From assembly GCA_005789975.1 (NCBI GenBank), contig SXWC01000041.1, positions 1 through 22,182 on the forward strand: a DNA stretch of 22,182 nt, given 5' to 3'. Under the pieces are notes generated by a model. It ran no database searches. It was given only the letters and a program-made list of their open reading frames with translations, and was not told the origin of the DNA. Source of the DNA: Planctomycetaceae bacterium. Lineage in GTDB: Bacteria > Planctomycetota > Planctomycetia > Pirellulales > UBA1268. Below, in pieces: positions 1-7,666 of the stretch (the first letter of the stretch is position 1; each line of letters opens with the position of its first letter). The position numbers were made by a program, and so were the translations under genes.

Positions 1-336
1 ATGGCCTATTTCGAGTGCCTCCACGAGATGAAATTGATCGTCGATCTCTTCTACCAGGGCGGTCTGGAATACATGCGCTACAGCGTGTCGAACACCGCCG
101 AATATGGCGACTACACGCGTGGCAAGCGGATCATCACCGACGAGACCCGTGCGGAGATGAGGAAGATTCTCGAGGAGATCCGGTCGGGCGAGTTTGCCCG
201 CGACTGGATCCTGGAGAATCGTGGCGGAGCGGCGATGTTCAAGACGACCCGCCGCCGCGAGCGGGAGCACAAGCTCACGGAGACCGGCCGCGGCCTCCGC
301 AAGATGATGAAGTGGATCGACAGCAAGGAAGTGTGA
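1..336 (+). CDS. ilvC: Ketol-acid reductoisomerase, C-terminal part
   Basis: This is the last 111 codons of acetohydroxyacid isomeroreductase, which converts acetolactate or acetohydroxybutyrate with NADPH in valine, leucine and isoleucine synthesis in the cytoplasm. The visible part is the C-terminal knotted helical domain. [17 protein letters not shown] carries the metal-binding glutamates, [15 protein letters not shown] carries the substrate-contacting serine, and the conserved RKMMKWID tail ends the short class I enzyme. The gene is cut by the window edge, so the ATG at base 1 is an internal methionine and not a start. It is followed after 6 bases by the small gene at 343, which probably shares its transcript. 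The identification is secure from motif recall. Confidence 0.95.
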   Translation: MAYFECLHEMKLIVDLFYQGGLEYMRYSVSNTAEYGDYTRGKRIITDETRAEMRKILEEIRSGEFARDWILENRGGAAMFKTTRRREREHKLTETGRGLRKMMKWIDSKEV

Positions 337-342
337 TCCGTC

Positions 343-618
343 ATGACGCCAGAGGAATACGAGGCCCGGAGCCTCTACGAGCAACTCGAGCCCGGCGACC
401 GCGTGGAAGTGATCCACGGGGTGACCGTCGGCTCGTCGGCGAACTGGAGCACCAAGACCGTGGGCAGCGTGCTGCGACGCGAGCGGCGGCGGCACGGGCT
501 CCACTTCCGCCGCAACGGCGACGACAAGGTCTACAGCGACGTGCTGATTCTCGCCCGCGACGACGGCGAGCTCACGACCGTCACCATGGACGAATACACG
601 CGTCTGCGGCGGGCGTGA
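343..618 (+). CDS. Small conserved hypothetical protein
   Basis: A 91-residue soluble protein of unknown function. It is rich in charged residues (MTPEEYEARSLYEQLEPGD at the N-terminus) and contains a beta-rich middle such as GDRVEVIHGVTVG, which could be a small barrel-like fold. It has no signal peptide, membrane segment or cysteine cluster. The start ATG lies 6 bases after the ilvC stop, so the two genes are probably cotranscribed, but nothing ties it functionally to branched-chain amino acid synthesis. Codon use and GC match the neighbours. A perfect 12-bp hairpin overlaps its last codons and stop. I do not recognise a named family. Confidence 0.8.
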   Translation: MTPEEYEARSLYEQLEPGDRVEVIHGVTVGSSANWSTKTVGSVLRRERRRHGLHFRRNGDDKVYSDVLILARDDGELTTVTMDEYTRLRRA

Positions 619-631
619 TCCCGCCGCAGAC
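602..631 (+). terminator. Perfect 12-bp hairpin over the stop codon
   Basis: GTCTGCGGCGGG (602-613) is followed by a 6-base loop and its exact reverse complement (620-631). The loop holds most of the stop codon of the small gene. A further copy of the right-hand partner, TGCGGCGGG, lies at 646-654 and could compete for pairing. No T tract follows, so this is a strong hairpin at the end of the ilvC transcript rather than a textbook intrinsic terminator. Confidence 0.55.
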
Positions 632-678
632 TCGGTGCAGGATGATGCGGCGGGCGTCCTCCCGGCGCCGGCCCGGGG

Positions 679-693
679 CTTCCCGACGGGAAG
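679..693. terminator. Hairpin between convergent genes
   Basis: CTTCCC-GAC-GGGAAG is a short perfect hairpin lying 13 bases beyond the stop of the minus-strand methyltransferase gene and facing the end of the plus-strand unit. Its position between convergent genes suggests a bidirectional end signal. There is no T run on either side. Confidence 0.35.
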
Positions 694-705
694 TGGCGGC
701 CGACG

Positions 706-1938
706 TCAGGCCACGCGGGCGATGACGCACTTGAGGTAGTCGCCCTCGAGGCAGCTCGCGCTGACGGGGTGATCGGCGGCGGCACCGCGGCACTCCAGCA
801 ACTGGAGCGGACGCCCCGATCGCTGGGCCACGCCCGAGAGCATCTGCAGGAAGTCCTCCCGTGACACCGAGCCCGAGCAGGAGCAGGTGACGAGGATGCC
901 GCCCGGTTCGAGAAGGCCGACGGCCACCCGATTGATGCGGTGATAGGCCCGCAGGGCGTCGTCGACACCCGACCGGCTGCGGGCAAACTTCGGCGGGTCG
1001 AGAATCACCATCCCGAAACGTTCACCGGCTGCGGCGAGGGCGTCGAGTTTCTCGAAGGCGTCGATCGCCTCCACGGTCACGTTGGCGGCGCCGTTGAGAT
1101 CGGCATTGGCGCGGGCGAGCGCAGCGGCCTTCGCGCTGGAGTCCACGGCCAGCACGCTCCGGGCGGCCCCCGACACCGCGCAGGCCACCGCGAAGCCGCC
1201 GGAGTAGCAGAACATGTCGAGCACCCGGCGGCCCCGGGCATACCGGGCCGCCGCCTGCCGGTTGTCCCGCTGATCGAGGTAGTAGCCGGTCTTTTGTCCC
1301 TCGGCGAGATCGACGCCGAACTTCAGGCCGTGCTCGTGGACGAAGATGGGGCCGCTCGGGGGAGCGCCGCGGACGAGCCGGTCGACCAGCGCGAGGCCTT
1401 CGAGCTTCGCAAGCCCCCGCTCGGCGCCCCTGAGCAGGATCCCCTTGGGCGCGACGGTCGCTTCGAGGGCGTCGCAGAGCGTGTCGAGGCGTTCGGCCAT
1501 CGCCAGGGCCGTCACCTGCACGGCGAGATAGTCGCCGTAGCGGTCGACGATCAGGCCGGAGAGGTCGTCTCCTTCGCTGTTGACCAGCCGGGCGGCGCCG
1601 GTGCGGTCGTCGAGCCCGAGGGCCGTTCTCAGGGCGACGGCCGCGGCGATGCGTCCCTGCCAGAGGGCATCGTCGAGCTTGGTCGAGGCGTCGAAGGCAT
1701 AGAGCCGCACCCGCAGCCGACTCCGGGAGTTCCAGAGGCCGCGGGCCACGAAGTGACCGTCGTGCGTGGCCAGGTCGACCACGTCGCCGTCGGCGGGCTG
1801 ACCATCCACCTTGAGCACGGCGGAGTCGAGCACCCAGGGGTGACGGCCGAAGAACGGCCGGGCCCGCTTGGGCTTGAGCACCACGGTCGCCGTCGGCAGG
1901 CCCGAGACAGCATCAACGGCCGCCAACGACTCAGGCAT
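706..1938 (-). CDS. RlmI-like SAM-dependent rRNA methyltransferase
   Basis: A class I rRNA large-subunit methyltransferase of the RlmI family, which in E. coli makes m5C in 23S rRNA. The N-terminal part resembles a PUA-type RNA-binding domain (KPKRARPFFGRHPWVLDSAV). A linker with GYYLDQRDNR precedes the Rossmann methyltransferase fold. Motif I is VLDMFCYSGGFAVA and motif IV is DPPKFA; the C-terminal SCSGSVS corresponds to the family's cysteine-bearing motif. The chosen ATG at 1938 overlaps the stop of the upstream exporter gene (ATGCCTGA), with AGG a few bases upstream, giving 410 residues. An in-frame ATG at 1971 would add 11 residues. The overlap suggests translational coupling. The family is secure; the exact target nucleotide is not. 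Confidence 0.88.
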   Translation of the reverse strand: MPESLAAVDAVSGLPTATVVLKPKRARPFFGRHPWVLDSAVLKVDGQPADGDVVDLATHDGHFVARGLWNSRSRLRVRLYAFDASTKLDDALWQGRIAAAVALRTALGLDDRTGAARLVNSEGDDLSGLIVDRYGDYLAVQVTALAMAERLDTLCDALEATVAPKGILLRGAERGLAKLEGLALVDRLVRGAPPSGPIFVHEHGLKFGVDLAEGQKTGYYLDQRDNRQAAARYARGRRVLDMFCYSGGFAVACAVSGAARSVLAVDSSAKAAALARANADLNGAANVTVEAIDAFEKLDALAAAGERFGMVILDPPKFARSRSGVDDALRAYHRINRVAVGLLEPGGILVTCSCSGSVSREDFLQMLSGVAQRSGRPLQLLECRGAAADHPVSASCLEGDYLKCVIARVA

Positions 1939-4438
1939 GAACGACCTGCTTCGCCGGCCCGGGCGTGACATGGGGTGCCGGAAGGGCGTCGCTGCCGGGG
2001 TCGGCGATCAGGCGGCGGCGGCCCGCCTTCGCGGCCTTCTTCCGTTCGATGCGTTGCACGCTCCAGGCGAACACCGCGCCGAGAGGCCCCGAGAGCAGGG
2101 CGGGCATCAGCACGAGGTTGCCGACCAGGGCGATCGTGAGCATCGCGAGCATCATGTGCCCGAACCGCTGCGTCGGACCGAAGGGGGAGAGCGAGAAGAC
2201 CGACAGGCCGATGCCGATCACGCCCCAACTCTGATACATCGCCCGGGCGCAGCCCTTGTAGGCGAGCATCGTGGCCTGCCTGCGGTCGAGGCCGTCGGCG
2301 ATGCCGCGGCGGAACCAGAGCATGAAGTGCACGACGTCGTCGACGGTCACGCCGAGGGCCACGCTCGGCGCCATCACGCTGCCGATGTCGATGAACAGAT
2401 TGCCCGAGTGCAGCGACTTCATCAGGAAGTTGCCCCAGCCCATGAAGCCGAACACCAGCACCGCCGGATAGGCCGCCGGCAGCAGGAGGACGAGCCCCGC
2501 CGATGCGGCCCGGCAGAGCAGGATCATGACCACGACGATGATCGCGAAGTCGAAGATGAACCCGATCTTGAGGTTCTCCAGCAGCGAGTGCTGGGCCTTG
2601 TAGACCAGGGGCACGAGCCCCGTGTAGTCCACCGCGATGCCCTTCACGCCCTCGCCGTCGAGCCGGGCGAGCAGGGGATCGATCTTCTTCTGGAGGTCGG
2701 CCTTGAAGAGGGCGTAATCGACTTCCTGGATCGCGCTCACGCGGGCGCTGATCCGCCAGAGTTCCTGCTTGTGGGGGAATCCCGCGGAGTCGGGGACGCT
2801 CGCCTCACGAAGGTAGTCACCGGCCAGGAAGTCGTCCCGGTGCCGCACCAGGGCCTTATTGAGCGCGCTGCGGGCGAGCTTGGCCCGCAATCCTTCGCCC
2901 CCGTTGCCGCTGTCGAGGCTGCGGCCGAACGTCACGGTTGACAGCGAACTGCCGACCGCGTCGAGCCCGCCGATCTCCCGCTGGATCTCATCGACGAGCT
3001 CCATCCGCTCGAGGAAGGTGAGCGGGCAGTTCTCGTCGATGCGGACCAGGATCTCCATGGGCACCAGAGGGCCCAGGTGGCTCTCGAGCCAGGCATAGTC
3101 GGTGCGGATCTGGGCCTTCCGGGAGAAGAGCCGCATGAGCTGCACGCTGCTCTCGACGTGGGTCATGCCGTAGCCCACGCCCGCCATCACGAGCAGGCAG
3201 GCGACGGTCGCGAAGGTGCTGTGCTGGGTGATCCAATGACCCACCCCCCACCAGCGGCTCGACTCGATCGGCTTCCAGCCGGCGGCGGTCTCATCGCCGG
3301 CCAGCATGCCCACCCGGAGTTTCGGCGGGAAGAGTTCGAGCGCCGCCGGCATGAACGTGATGAGGATCAGGAAGCTCACCACGACACCCGCGGCCGAAAA
3401 GATGCCGAACATGCGAATCGGCACCAGTTCGCTGACCGCGAGCGTGGCGAGACCGATGGCCGTCGTGCCCGTCGCGAGCGAGAGCGGCAGGAGGGCGTGG
3501 TGCACCGCCCGGCCGGCGGCGCCTTCCTGCATCCCCGTCTCGGCCAGCTGATCGCGGTAGTAGTTGGCCAGGTGGATCGCGCCCGAGGTGGTCGCGACGT
3601 ACACGAGCGACGGCATCGTCAGCAGGATGGCGTCGACCGGAAAGCCCGAATACCAGACGACGGCCAGGCTCGCGAACATGCTGTAGACGCCCGAGGCGAT
3701 CACCATCGCCACGAGTGCCGTGCTCTTGAGGCTCCACCAGCTCACGAAGAAACCGACGACGAGCGACAGGCCGAAGAGGATCGTGACGCTCGTCTGCCCG
3801 GCCTTGTCGATCGAGACGTTGTCGACCGGCGGGCCACCCATGTGGAGATCCTGGTCCGGGATGCCACATTCGCCGACGGCGACCTTCCGGATCTCGTCGA
3901 TCGCGCCGTGGAGATTCGCCCGGGCGGTATCGGCCAGCGTGAGCACGAGGCAGGTCTTCCGCTGGTCGAGGTCGTCGCCGGCCGCCCCGGCCTCGACCCC
4001 CTTGGGCGGCGGGCCGATCAGGGCGCCGGTCAGGCGGGCGATCGACTCCTCACGCGAGAGGTTGAGGGGTTCCTGACCCATCCGCTCGACGGCCCGGGGG
4101 CCGGTCTGAGCCGTCTTGAAATAGAGTGGCCGCTCGATCCGGGAGGCCTCTTCCGGCGGCGGCAGGAGTTTCCTGGCCAGCATCTCCAGCCGGGGATCCG
4201 CCATCGTGCAGCCCTCCCAGCTGACGAGGATGAACTCCTCGCCCTGGAAGTTTTGGCGGAAAAAGCGGTAGGTCCGGGTTTCGGGGTATTCGGCCGGCAA
4301 CCAGCCTTTGACGTCGTTGCGGTTGTTGCTTTTGGCCTTGATGGCGCCGATCACCACCAGGGGCATCAGGAAGACCAAAACGGTCATGATCCCGACGCTG
4401 TGCCGCTGGTAGAAGTTTGACCGCTGGTGAGACATCAT
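1931..4438 (-). CDS. RND/MMPL-family exporter, single polypeptide
   Basis: An 835-residue inner-membrane protein with the two-fold RND/MMPL layout. It has a first membrane helix at about 14-33, a large extracytoplasmic loop to about 215, a helix bundle at about 217-370, a second soluble loop and a second bundle in the last 200 residues. The paired signature helices are TTSGAIHLANYY in the first half and TVDDVVHFMLWF in the second. The acidic pair in the latter is the expected proton-relay site. The substrate is unknown; relatives export lipids, hopanoids or drugs. GGAAGG lies just before two consecutive ATGs; the second has the better spacing. The 3' end overlaps the methyltransferase gene. 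Its 5' gap of 242 bp suggests its own promoter. Confidence 0.88.
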   Translation of the reverse strand: MMSHQRSNFYQRHSVGIMTVLVFLMPLVVIGAIKAKSNNRNDVKGWLPAEYPETRTYRFFRQNFQGEEFILVSWEGCTMADPRLEMLARKLLPPPEEASRIERPLYFKTAQTGPRAVERMGQEPLNLSREESIARLTGALIGPPPKGVEAGAAGDDLDQRKTCLVLTLADTARANLHGAIDEIRKVAVGECGIPDQDLHMGGPPVDNVSIDKAGQTSVTILFGLSLVVGFFVSWWSLKSTALVAMVIASGVYSMFASLAVVWYSGFPVDAILLTMPSLVYVATTSGAIHLANYYRDQLAETGMQEGAAGRAVHHALLPLSLATGTTAIGLATLAVSELVPIRMFGIFSAAGVVVSFLILITFMPAALELFPPKLRVGMLAGDETAAGWKPIESSRWWGVGHWITQHSTFATVACLLVMAGVGYGMTHVESSVQLMRLFSRKAQIRTDYAWLESHLGPLVPMEILVRIDENCPLTFLERMELVDEIQREIGGLDAVGSSLSTVTFGRSLDSGNGGEGLRAKLARSALNKALVRHRDDFLAGDYLREASVPDSAGFPHKQELWRISARVSAIQEVDYALFKADLQKKIDPLLARLDGEGVKGIAVDYTGLVPLVYKAQHSLLENLKIGFIFDFAIIVVVMILLCRAASAGLVLLLPAAYPAVLVFGFMGWGNFLMKSLHSGNLFIDIGSVMAPSVALGVTVDDVVHFMLWFRRGIADGLDRRQATMLAYKGCARAMYQSWGVIGIGLSVFSLSPFGPTQRFGHMMLAMLTIALVGNLVLMPALLSGPLGAVFAWSVQRIERKKAAKAGRRRLIADPGSDALPAPHVTPGPAKQVVHA

Positions 4439-4679
4439 GCCTTCCGGGGCGTTCCGTCGGATCAGTTCCGGTTTCCGAGCCTCTCAACCCTACAGGCGTT
4501 CGGCTGGGCAGTCCATATCGTTCCCACCCTCCGGGACCCTGTTTTTCCCTCCCGGGCATGCCCTAAGTGTTTTACTGGGAACAGTTTCCGTCTGCCTTAC
4601 ATTTTCCGCAGCCGGAACAGGCAGACCCCTCTGGGTTTTTTTCGTGCCCTGAGTTCGGTCGTCGGCTCGGGCCTGTCGT
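4439..4679. other. Structured intergenic region before the exporter
   Basis: No gene is seen here. GTCTGCCT (4590-4597) and AGGCAGAC (4619-4626) form a perfect 8-bp inverted repeat. Inside its loop sits a second hairpin, TTCCG-CAGC-CGGAA. On the plus strand this is followed by ACCC-CTCT-GGGT and a run of T at 4636-4642. The self-complementary ACTGGGAACAGT lies nearby at about 4574-4585. On the minus strand this is the leader or promoter region of the exporter, or the 3' end of the CDGSH transcript. A T run on the plus strand has no plus-strand gene to terminate. Confidence 0.5.
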
Positions 4680-4937
4680 CTAGCCAGACTTGTGAGAACC
4701 ATCGCAGAAGGGCCGGGTCGCCGTCCGGCCGCAGCGGCAGAGGGCAACGGCCCGTTTGTGGCTCGAGAGCGGGATTTCTTGGCCCTCATGGTCGGTCACC
4801 CGGAGCCGCAGGCCCCCCTCGGCCGGCATTTCAACGACCAGTGGGCCGTTTTCGCGGCAGCGGATCGTGACGCACCCGGGCACGGCATAAGGGCTGACCT
4901 GACGGCCGCCGTCTTCTGGTTGCTCGGAAGCCTTCAT
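4680..4937 (-). CDS. CDGSH-type iron-sulfur protein
   Basis: An 85-residue protein ending in a CDGSH domain. It reads LCRCGRTATRPFCDGSHKSG, with Cys67, Cys69, Cys78 and His82 as the three-cysteine, one-histidine ligands of a labile [2Fe-2S] cluster, as in mitoNEET-type proteins. The N-terminal 60 residues are a beta-rich portion with no membrane anchor, so it is probably cytoplasmic. Such domains are known as redox- or pH-sensitive cluster carriers; the partner here is unknown. Its ATG overlaps the stop of the anti-sigma gene by 4 bases (ATGA), which indicates tight translational coupling with the sigma/anti-sigma pair. The domain call is strong; a signalling role is inferred from context only. 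Confidence 0.9.
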   Translation of the reverse strand: MKASEQPEDGGRQVSPYAVPGCVTIRCRENGPLVVEMPAEGGLRLRVTDHEGQEIPLSSHKRAVALCRCGRTATRPFCDGSHKSG

Positions 4938-5932
4938 TCCGGGGGGCCGCCTGCGGGTTCGAGGGTCGCGTCGGCTGCCGCTTCCTCGGCCGCGACGACT
5001 CGGATGACGAGCCTTTGCATCGCTTCCTGCGGGCGCCTGGCCCCCCTGACGGCCTGTTCCTGTTTTCCGTCGGCCAGTTCGGCCCCGAGCGGGGCGGCTT
5101 CGATCAGGTCTGAGGCGGTGGGGGGGGCGGCCCGCGCCGCGGCAACCGCATGGTCCGCCGCCGCCGGCAGCCGGATGCCGCCGTTCGAGAGTCCGGCGAG
5201 TGCGGCCTTCAGGGCCTCGATCGACGAGGGAGCCGCCGCCAGCTCGATCCGGTCATGCTCGAGGGCGGCCGCCGCCTCGCCGGTGCCCGTCTGTTCGAGG
5301 ATCCGTGCCAGGGTCGCCCGGCCCCGTGGTCCATCGACGATCACCACCAGCTCGTCGGTCACCGGCGGATCGGCCACGACCGGAGCGACGCGACGTTCGA
5401 GCTGCGGCGGCTCGATCTGCTGCTCGATCTGCTGCTCGATCTGCGGGGCCATGGCGACCTCGCGGCCTCCGCGGCGCATCAAAATATTGAGCCCGGCGGC
5501 CACGAGCACCCCGGCCGCGAGCGACCCGAGCAGCGCGAGCCACGTCCAGCTGGGCCGACGCTGCTCCCGTTGTTCGGGGGCCACCTCGTCGCGGGCCTCC
5601 GCGATTTCCTCGGCAATCCGCTCGGCTTCGATTTTCCGCCACTCAGCCTCGACCACCGGATCGTCATCCCTGCCGACCGGGGTGTCGCCGACCACAGCCT
5701 CCATCACCCCCCGCACAAATCCTGGTGGCGGTGGTGCGGCTCTGACGTCCGCGACGGCGGTCTTCAGCAGCCGCAGGTCAGCGACGAACCGCGTGAGTTC
5801 CGGCGACGCCGCCACGGCGCGGGCCACGAACTCGGCCTCGCCTCCCGAGAGGCGGCCGTCGATCCATTCGCTGATCCGAGGATCGTCGAAGCCGATCGGG
5901 TGCGCGGGATGTTCGGGTGTCGGACGATTCAC
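4934..5932 (-). CDS. Membrane anti-sigma factor, zinc-less
   Basis: A 332-residue single-pass protein immediately after the ECF sigma gene. The N-terminal cytoplasmic part (DPRISEWIDGRLSGGEAEF, residues 18-36) resembles anti-sigma domains that hold the sigma factor, but it lacks the HxxxCxxC zinc motif of the ZAS group. A charged, probably coiled segment at about 95-125 precedes one membrane helix at 129-151. The rest is extracytoplasmic and includes the short repeat IEQQIEQQIE (165-174) and an alanine-rich tail. The start is GTG at 5932, 10 bases after the sigma stop. It overlaps the CDGSH gene by 4 bases. The call rests on position, topology and the N-terminal pattern; the signal sensed is unknown. 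Confidence 0.75.
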   Translation of the reverse strand: MNRPTPEHPAHPIGFDDPRISEWIDGRLSGGEAEFVARAVAASPELTRFVADLRLLKTAVADVRAAPPPPGFVRGVMEAVVGDTPVGRDDDPVVEAEWRKIEAERIAEEIAEARDEVAPEQREQRRPSWTWLALLGSLAAGVLVAAGLNILMRRGGREVAMAPQIEQQIEQQIEPPQLERRVAPVVADPPVTDELVVIVDGPRGRATLARILEQTGTGEAAAALEHDRIELAAAPSSIEALKAALAGLSNGGIRLPAAADHAVAAARAAPPTASDLIEAAPLGAELADGKQEQAVRGARRPQEAMQRLVIRVVAAEEAAADATLEPAGGPPE

Positions 5933-5942
5933 GATGAACGCC

Positions 5943-6536
5943 TCATTCAGTCGTCAGCAGGGAGCGGAGTTGGGTGCGGCCGCGGTGCAGCCGGCTGCGG
6001 ACGGTGCCGATCGGGATGTCGAGCGTGGCTGCAATTTCCTCATAGCTCTCCCCCTGCATGTCGGAGAGCACGACCACCTGCCGGTAGCGTTCGTCGAGCT
6101 TCGCCAGGGCGGCTCCCACACGGGTGCGAAGTTCGGCCTGCTCCAGCCGGGCGCCGACGTCCGGCAGCCGGGCCTCCGGCTCGCGGTGCGACGAGCCGTC
6201 CCGGCCGGCCGCGTCGAGCGAGGCCACCGGTCGCCGCCGTCGGCCCGCCGACGCCGCATGGTTGCAGGCGATCGTGTGCAGCCAGGTCGAAAATCTGCTG
6301 TCGTGGCGGAACGAGGCGAGGTGGCGATAGGCCGACACGAACGTCTCCTGTGCGAGGTCGCGGGCCTGTTCGGCACAGCCCGAAAGCCTCTCCAGCATGG
6401 CGAGAATCCGCCCGTGGTGCCGCTCGACAAGGCTCGCAAAGGCATCCCGGTCGCCCGCCGTCGCCCGCACCGCGAGATCGCGATCGACGGCGGCGTCATC
6501 CGAGGCGGTCTGCGGGTTGGCGGTGCCGGTGGCCAC
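5943..6536 (-). CDS. ECF-family RNA polymerase sigma factor
   Basis: A group 4 (ECF) sigma factor with only regions 2 and 4. Region 2 includes AFASLVERHHGRILAML, then ARDLAQETFVSAYRHLASF and the promoter-melting part FSTWLHTIACNHA. Region 4 holds VVVLSDMQGESYEEIAATL and the helix-turn-helix IPIGTVRSRLHRGR. I chose GTG at 6536 because GGAG sits 7 bases upstream, giving 197 residues; a GTG at 6587 (214 residues) is also possible. It directly follows lgt by a short gap and precedes its likely anti-sigma gene by 10 bases. A possible ECF-type promoter lies just before the chosen start, which would mean autoregulation. Confidence 0.9.
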   Translation of the reverse strand: MATGTANPQTASDDAAVDRDLAVRATAGDRDAFASLVERHHGRILAMLERLSGCAEQARDLAQETFVSAYRHLASFRHDSRFSTWLHTIACNHAASAGRRRRPVASLDAAGRDGSSHREPEARLPDVGARLEQAELRTRVGAALAKLDERYRQVVVLSDMQGESYEEIAATLDIPIGTVRSRLHRGRTQLRSLLTTE

Positions 6537-6553
6537 GTGCCGGCTCCAGTCGA

Positions 6554-6583
6554 TGAGACGCAGGTCCTGTCGGGAAAGTTCCC
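6554..6583 (-). promoter_or_regulatory. Candidate ECF-type promoter before sigma gene
   Basis: On the minus strand, GGAACTT (within 6582-6576) is followed after 16 bases by GTCTCA (6559-6554). The pattern resembles the RpoE-like -35 GGAACTT with a -10 near TCTGA. The predicted transcription start at about 6547 would lie just ahead of the GTG at 6536 and its GGAG. GGGAACTTTCCC is also self-complementary, so a dyad is an alternative reading. Confidence 0.35.
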
Positions 6584-6626
6584 GCACCCCGGCCCGGCCT
6601 CAATGTCGCCGTTGCCGGGGCGGCCG

Positions 6627-7655
6627 TCAAAGGCCGACGGTCGGACGCGGTCGCACGGGCTGCCGGGAGAGCCACCACCAGAGCACCGCGGCCAGGGAGA
6701 GCAGGCCCAGGGAGACCAGCTGCGAGATCGACAGCGGCGTGCCCAGGGCCGGCGGCTCATCCACGCGGATCATCTCCAGCAGGATCCGTGAGATCGGGTG
6801 GAGCGTGAGCACCAGCGCGAAGACCTCGCCGTCGCGGCGTGCCAGCGGTGTGTAGAGAACCGCCAGCAGGGCGAGGAGCGCCGCGTCGAAGGCGGCGTAG
6901 AGTTGTGCCGGATGGATCGGCAGGCTGCCTCCCAGCGGACCGGGATAATGCTCCGCCGGGGGCGAACCCGCCGGGAACTGCACGGCCCAGGGCAGATCGC
7001 AGAGGCCGCCATAACAGCAGCCGTTGAGGAAGCAGCCGATGCGGCCGATGGCGAGCCCGAGCAGGAGCCCGGGGGCGATGCAGTCGGCGAGTTTGGCCAG
7101 CGGCAGGCCGCGGCGGGCGGCGAACCGCCAGGCGGCGACGGCCGCGGTGGGGAGCGACCCGAAGACGACGAGGCCCCCCGCGGCGATGTTGACGATCGCC
7201 GCGAGTGACTCCGCGAGGCTCATCCCCGGGCGGAAAAACTGCTCATGGTATTCCAGCACGTAGAAGAGCCTGGCTCCGACGAGGCCCCAGAGGAAGATGT
7301 CGGTGCCGAGCGCGAGGAGCGTGTCGGCGTCGAATCCGGCCGCCCTGCCACGGACGATCGACAGCCATGTGGCCGCCGCCGCCGCCGCCAGCAGCATCAC
7401 GCCATAGCCGCGGATCGGGATTCCCGCCCCGTCGTCGAGCGCGGGAATCACCCAGAGGATCATCGCCCCCATGACGAGCAGCGGCAGGGCGAGCGCCGTG
7501 GCGGCCTGTCGCACCCCATGCCGCGCCGCCGCCCAGGCGAATCCGCCACCGCCGCACACGGCCCATGCCGCGAGCAGGAGTCCGACGCCGAAGAGGGGCA
7601 GGCTCATGCCGCCGAATCCCACGTGCGTCGGGATGTGAAAGAGAGTTGACTGCAT
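6627..7655 (-). CDS. lgt: Prolipoprotein diacylglyceryl transferase
   Basis: Lgt moves a diacylglyceryl group from phosphatidylglycerol to the lipobox cysteine of prolipoproteins in the inner membrane, the first lipoprotein maturation step. The 342-residue protein has about seven hydrophobic segments. The signature GRIGCFLNGCCYGG (204-217) contains the essential arginine, and HPAQLYAAFDAALL (258 onward) is the conserved C-terminal motif. The segment matching the E. coli histidine-bearing HGGL motif reads GGLVVFGSL, so that histidine is missing. Four cysteines cluster at 208, 213, 214 and 219. GGGAG lies 5 bases before the ATG. It follows panC by 11 bases. Lipoprotein clients are present in this window at 19168 and 20541. 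Confidence 0.92.
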   Translation of the reverse strand: MQSTLFHIPTHVGFGGMSLPLFGVGLLLAAWAVCGGGGFAWAAARHGVRQAATALALPLLVMGAMILWVIPALDDGAGIPIRGYGVMLLAAAAAATWLSIVRGRAAGFDADTLLALGTDIFLWGLVGARLFYVLEYHEQFFRPGMSLAESLAAIVNIAAGGLVVFGSLPTAAVAAWRFAARRGLPLAKLADCIAPGLLLGLAIGRIGCFLNGCCYGGLCDLPWAVQFPAGSPPAEHYPGPLGGSLPIHPAQLYAAFDAALLALLAVLYTPLARRDGEVFALVLTLHPISRILLEMIRVDEPPALGTPLSISQLVSLGLLSLAAVLWWWLSRQPVRPRPTVGL

Positions 7656-7666
7656 GGTGGCTCCCG

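Noticed and set aside
4636..4642. Intrinsic terminator on the plus strand as a stand-alone feature
   Set aside because: Stem and T run are good, but no plus-strand gene precedes it. Kept only as part of the structured intergenic finding.
5400..5450. Tandem repeat in DNA (CTGCTCGATCTG units)
   Set aside because: It simply encodes the IEQQ repeat in the anti-sigma factor, so it is described there as part of the protein.
4692..6791. A 699-codon open frame on the plus strand
   Set aside because: It runs antisense to the CDGSH, anti-sigma and sigma genes, all of which have clear family motifs. Long open antisense frames are expected in high-GC DNA.
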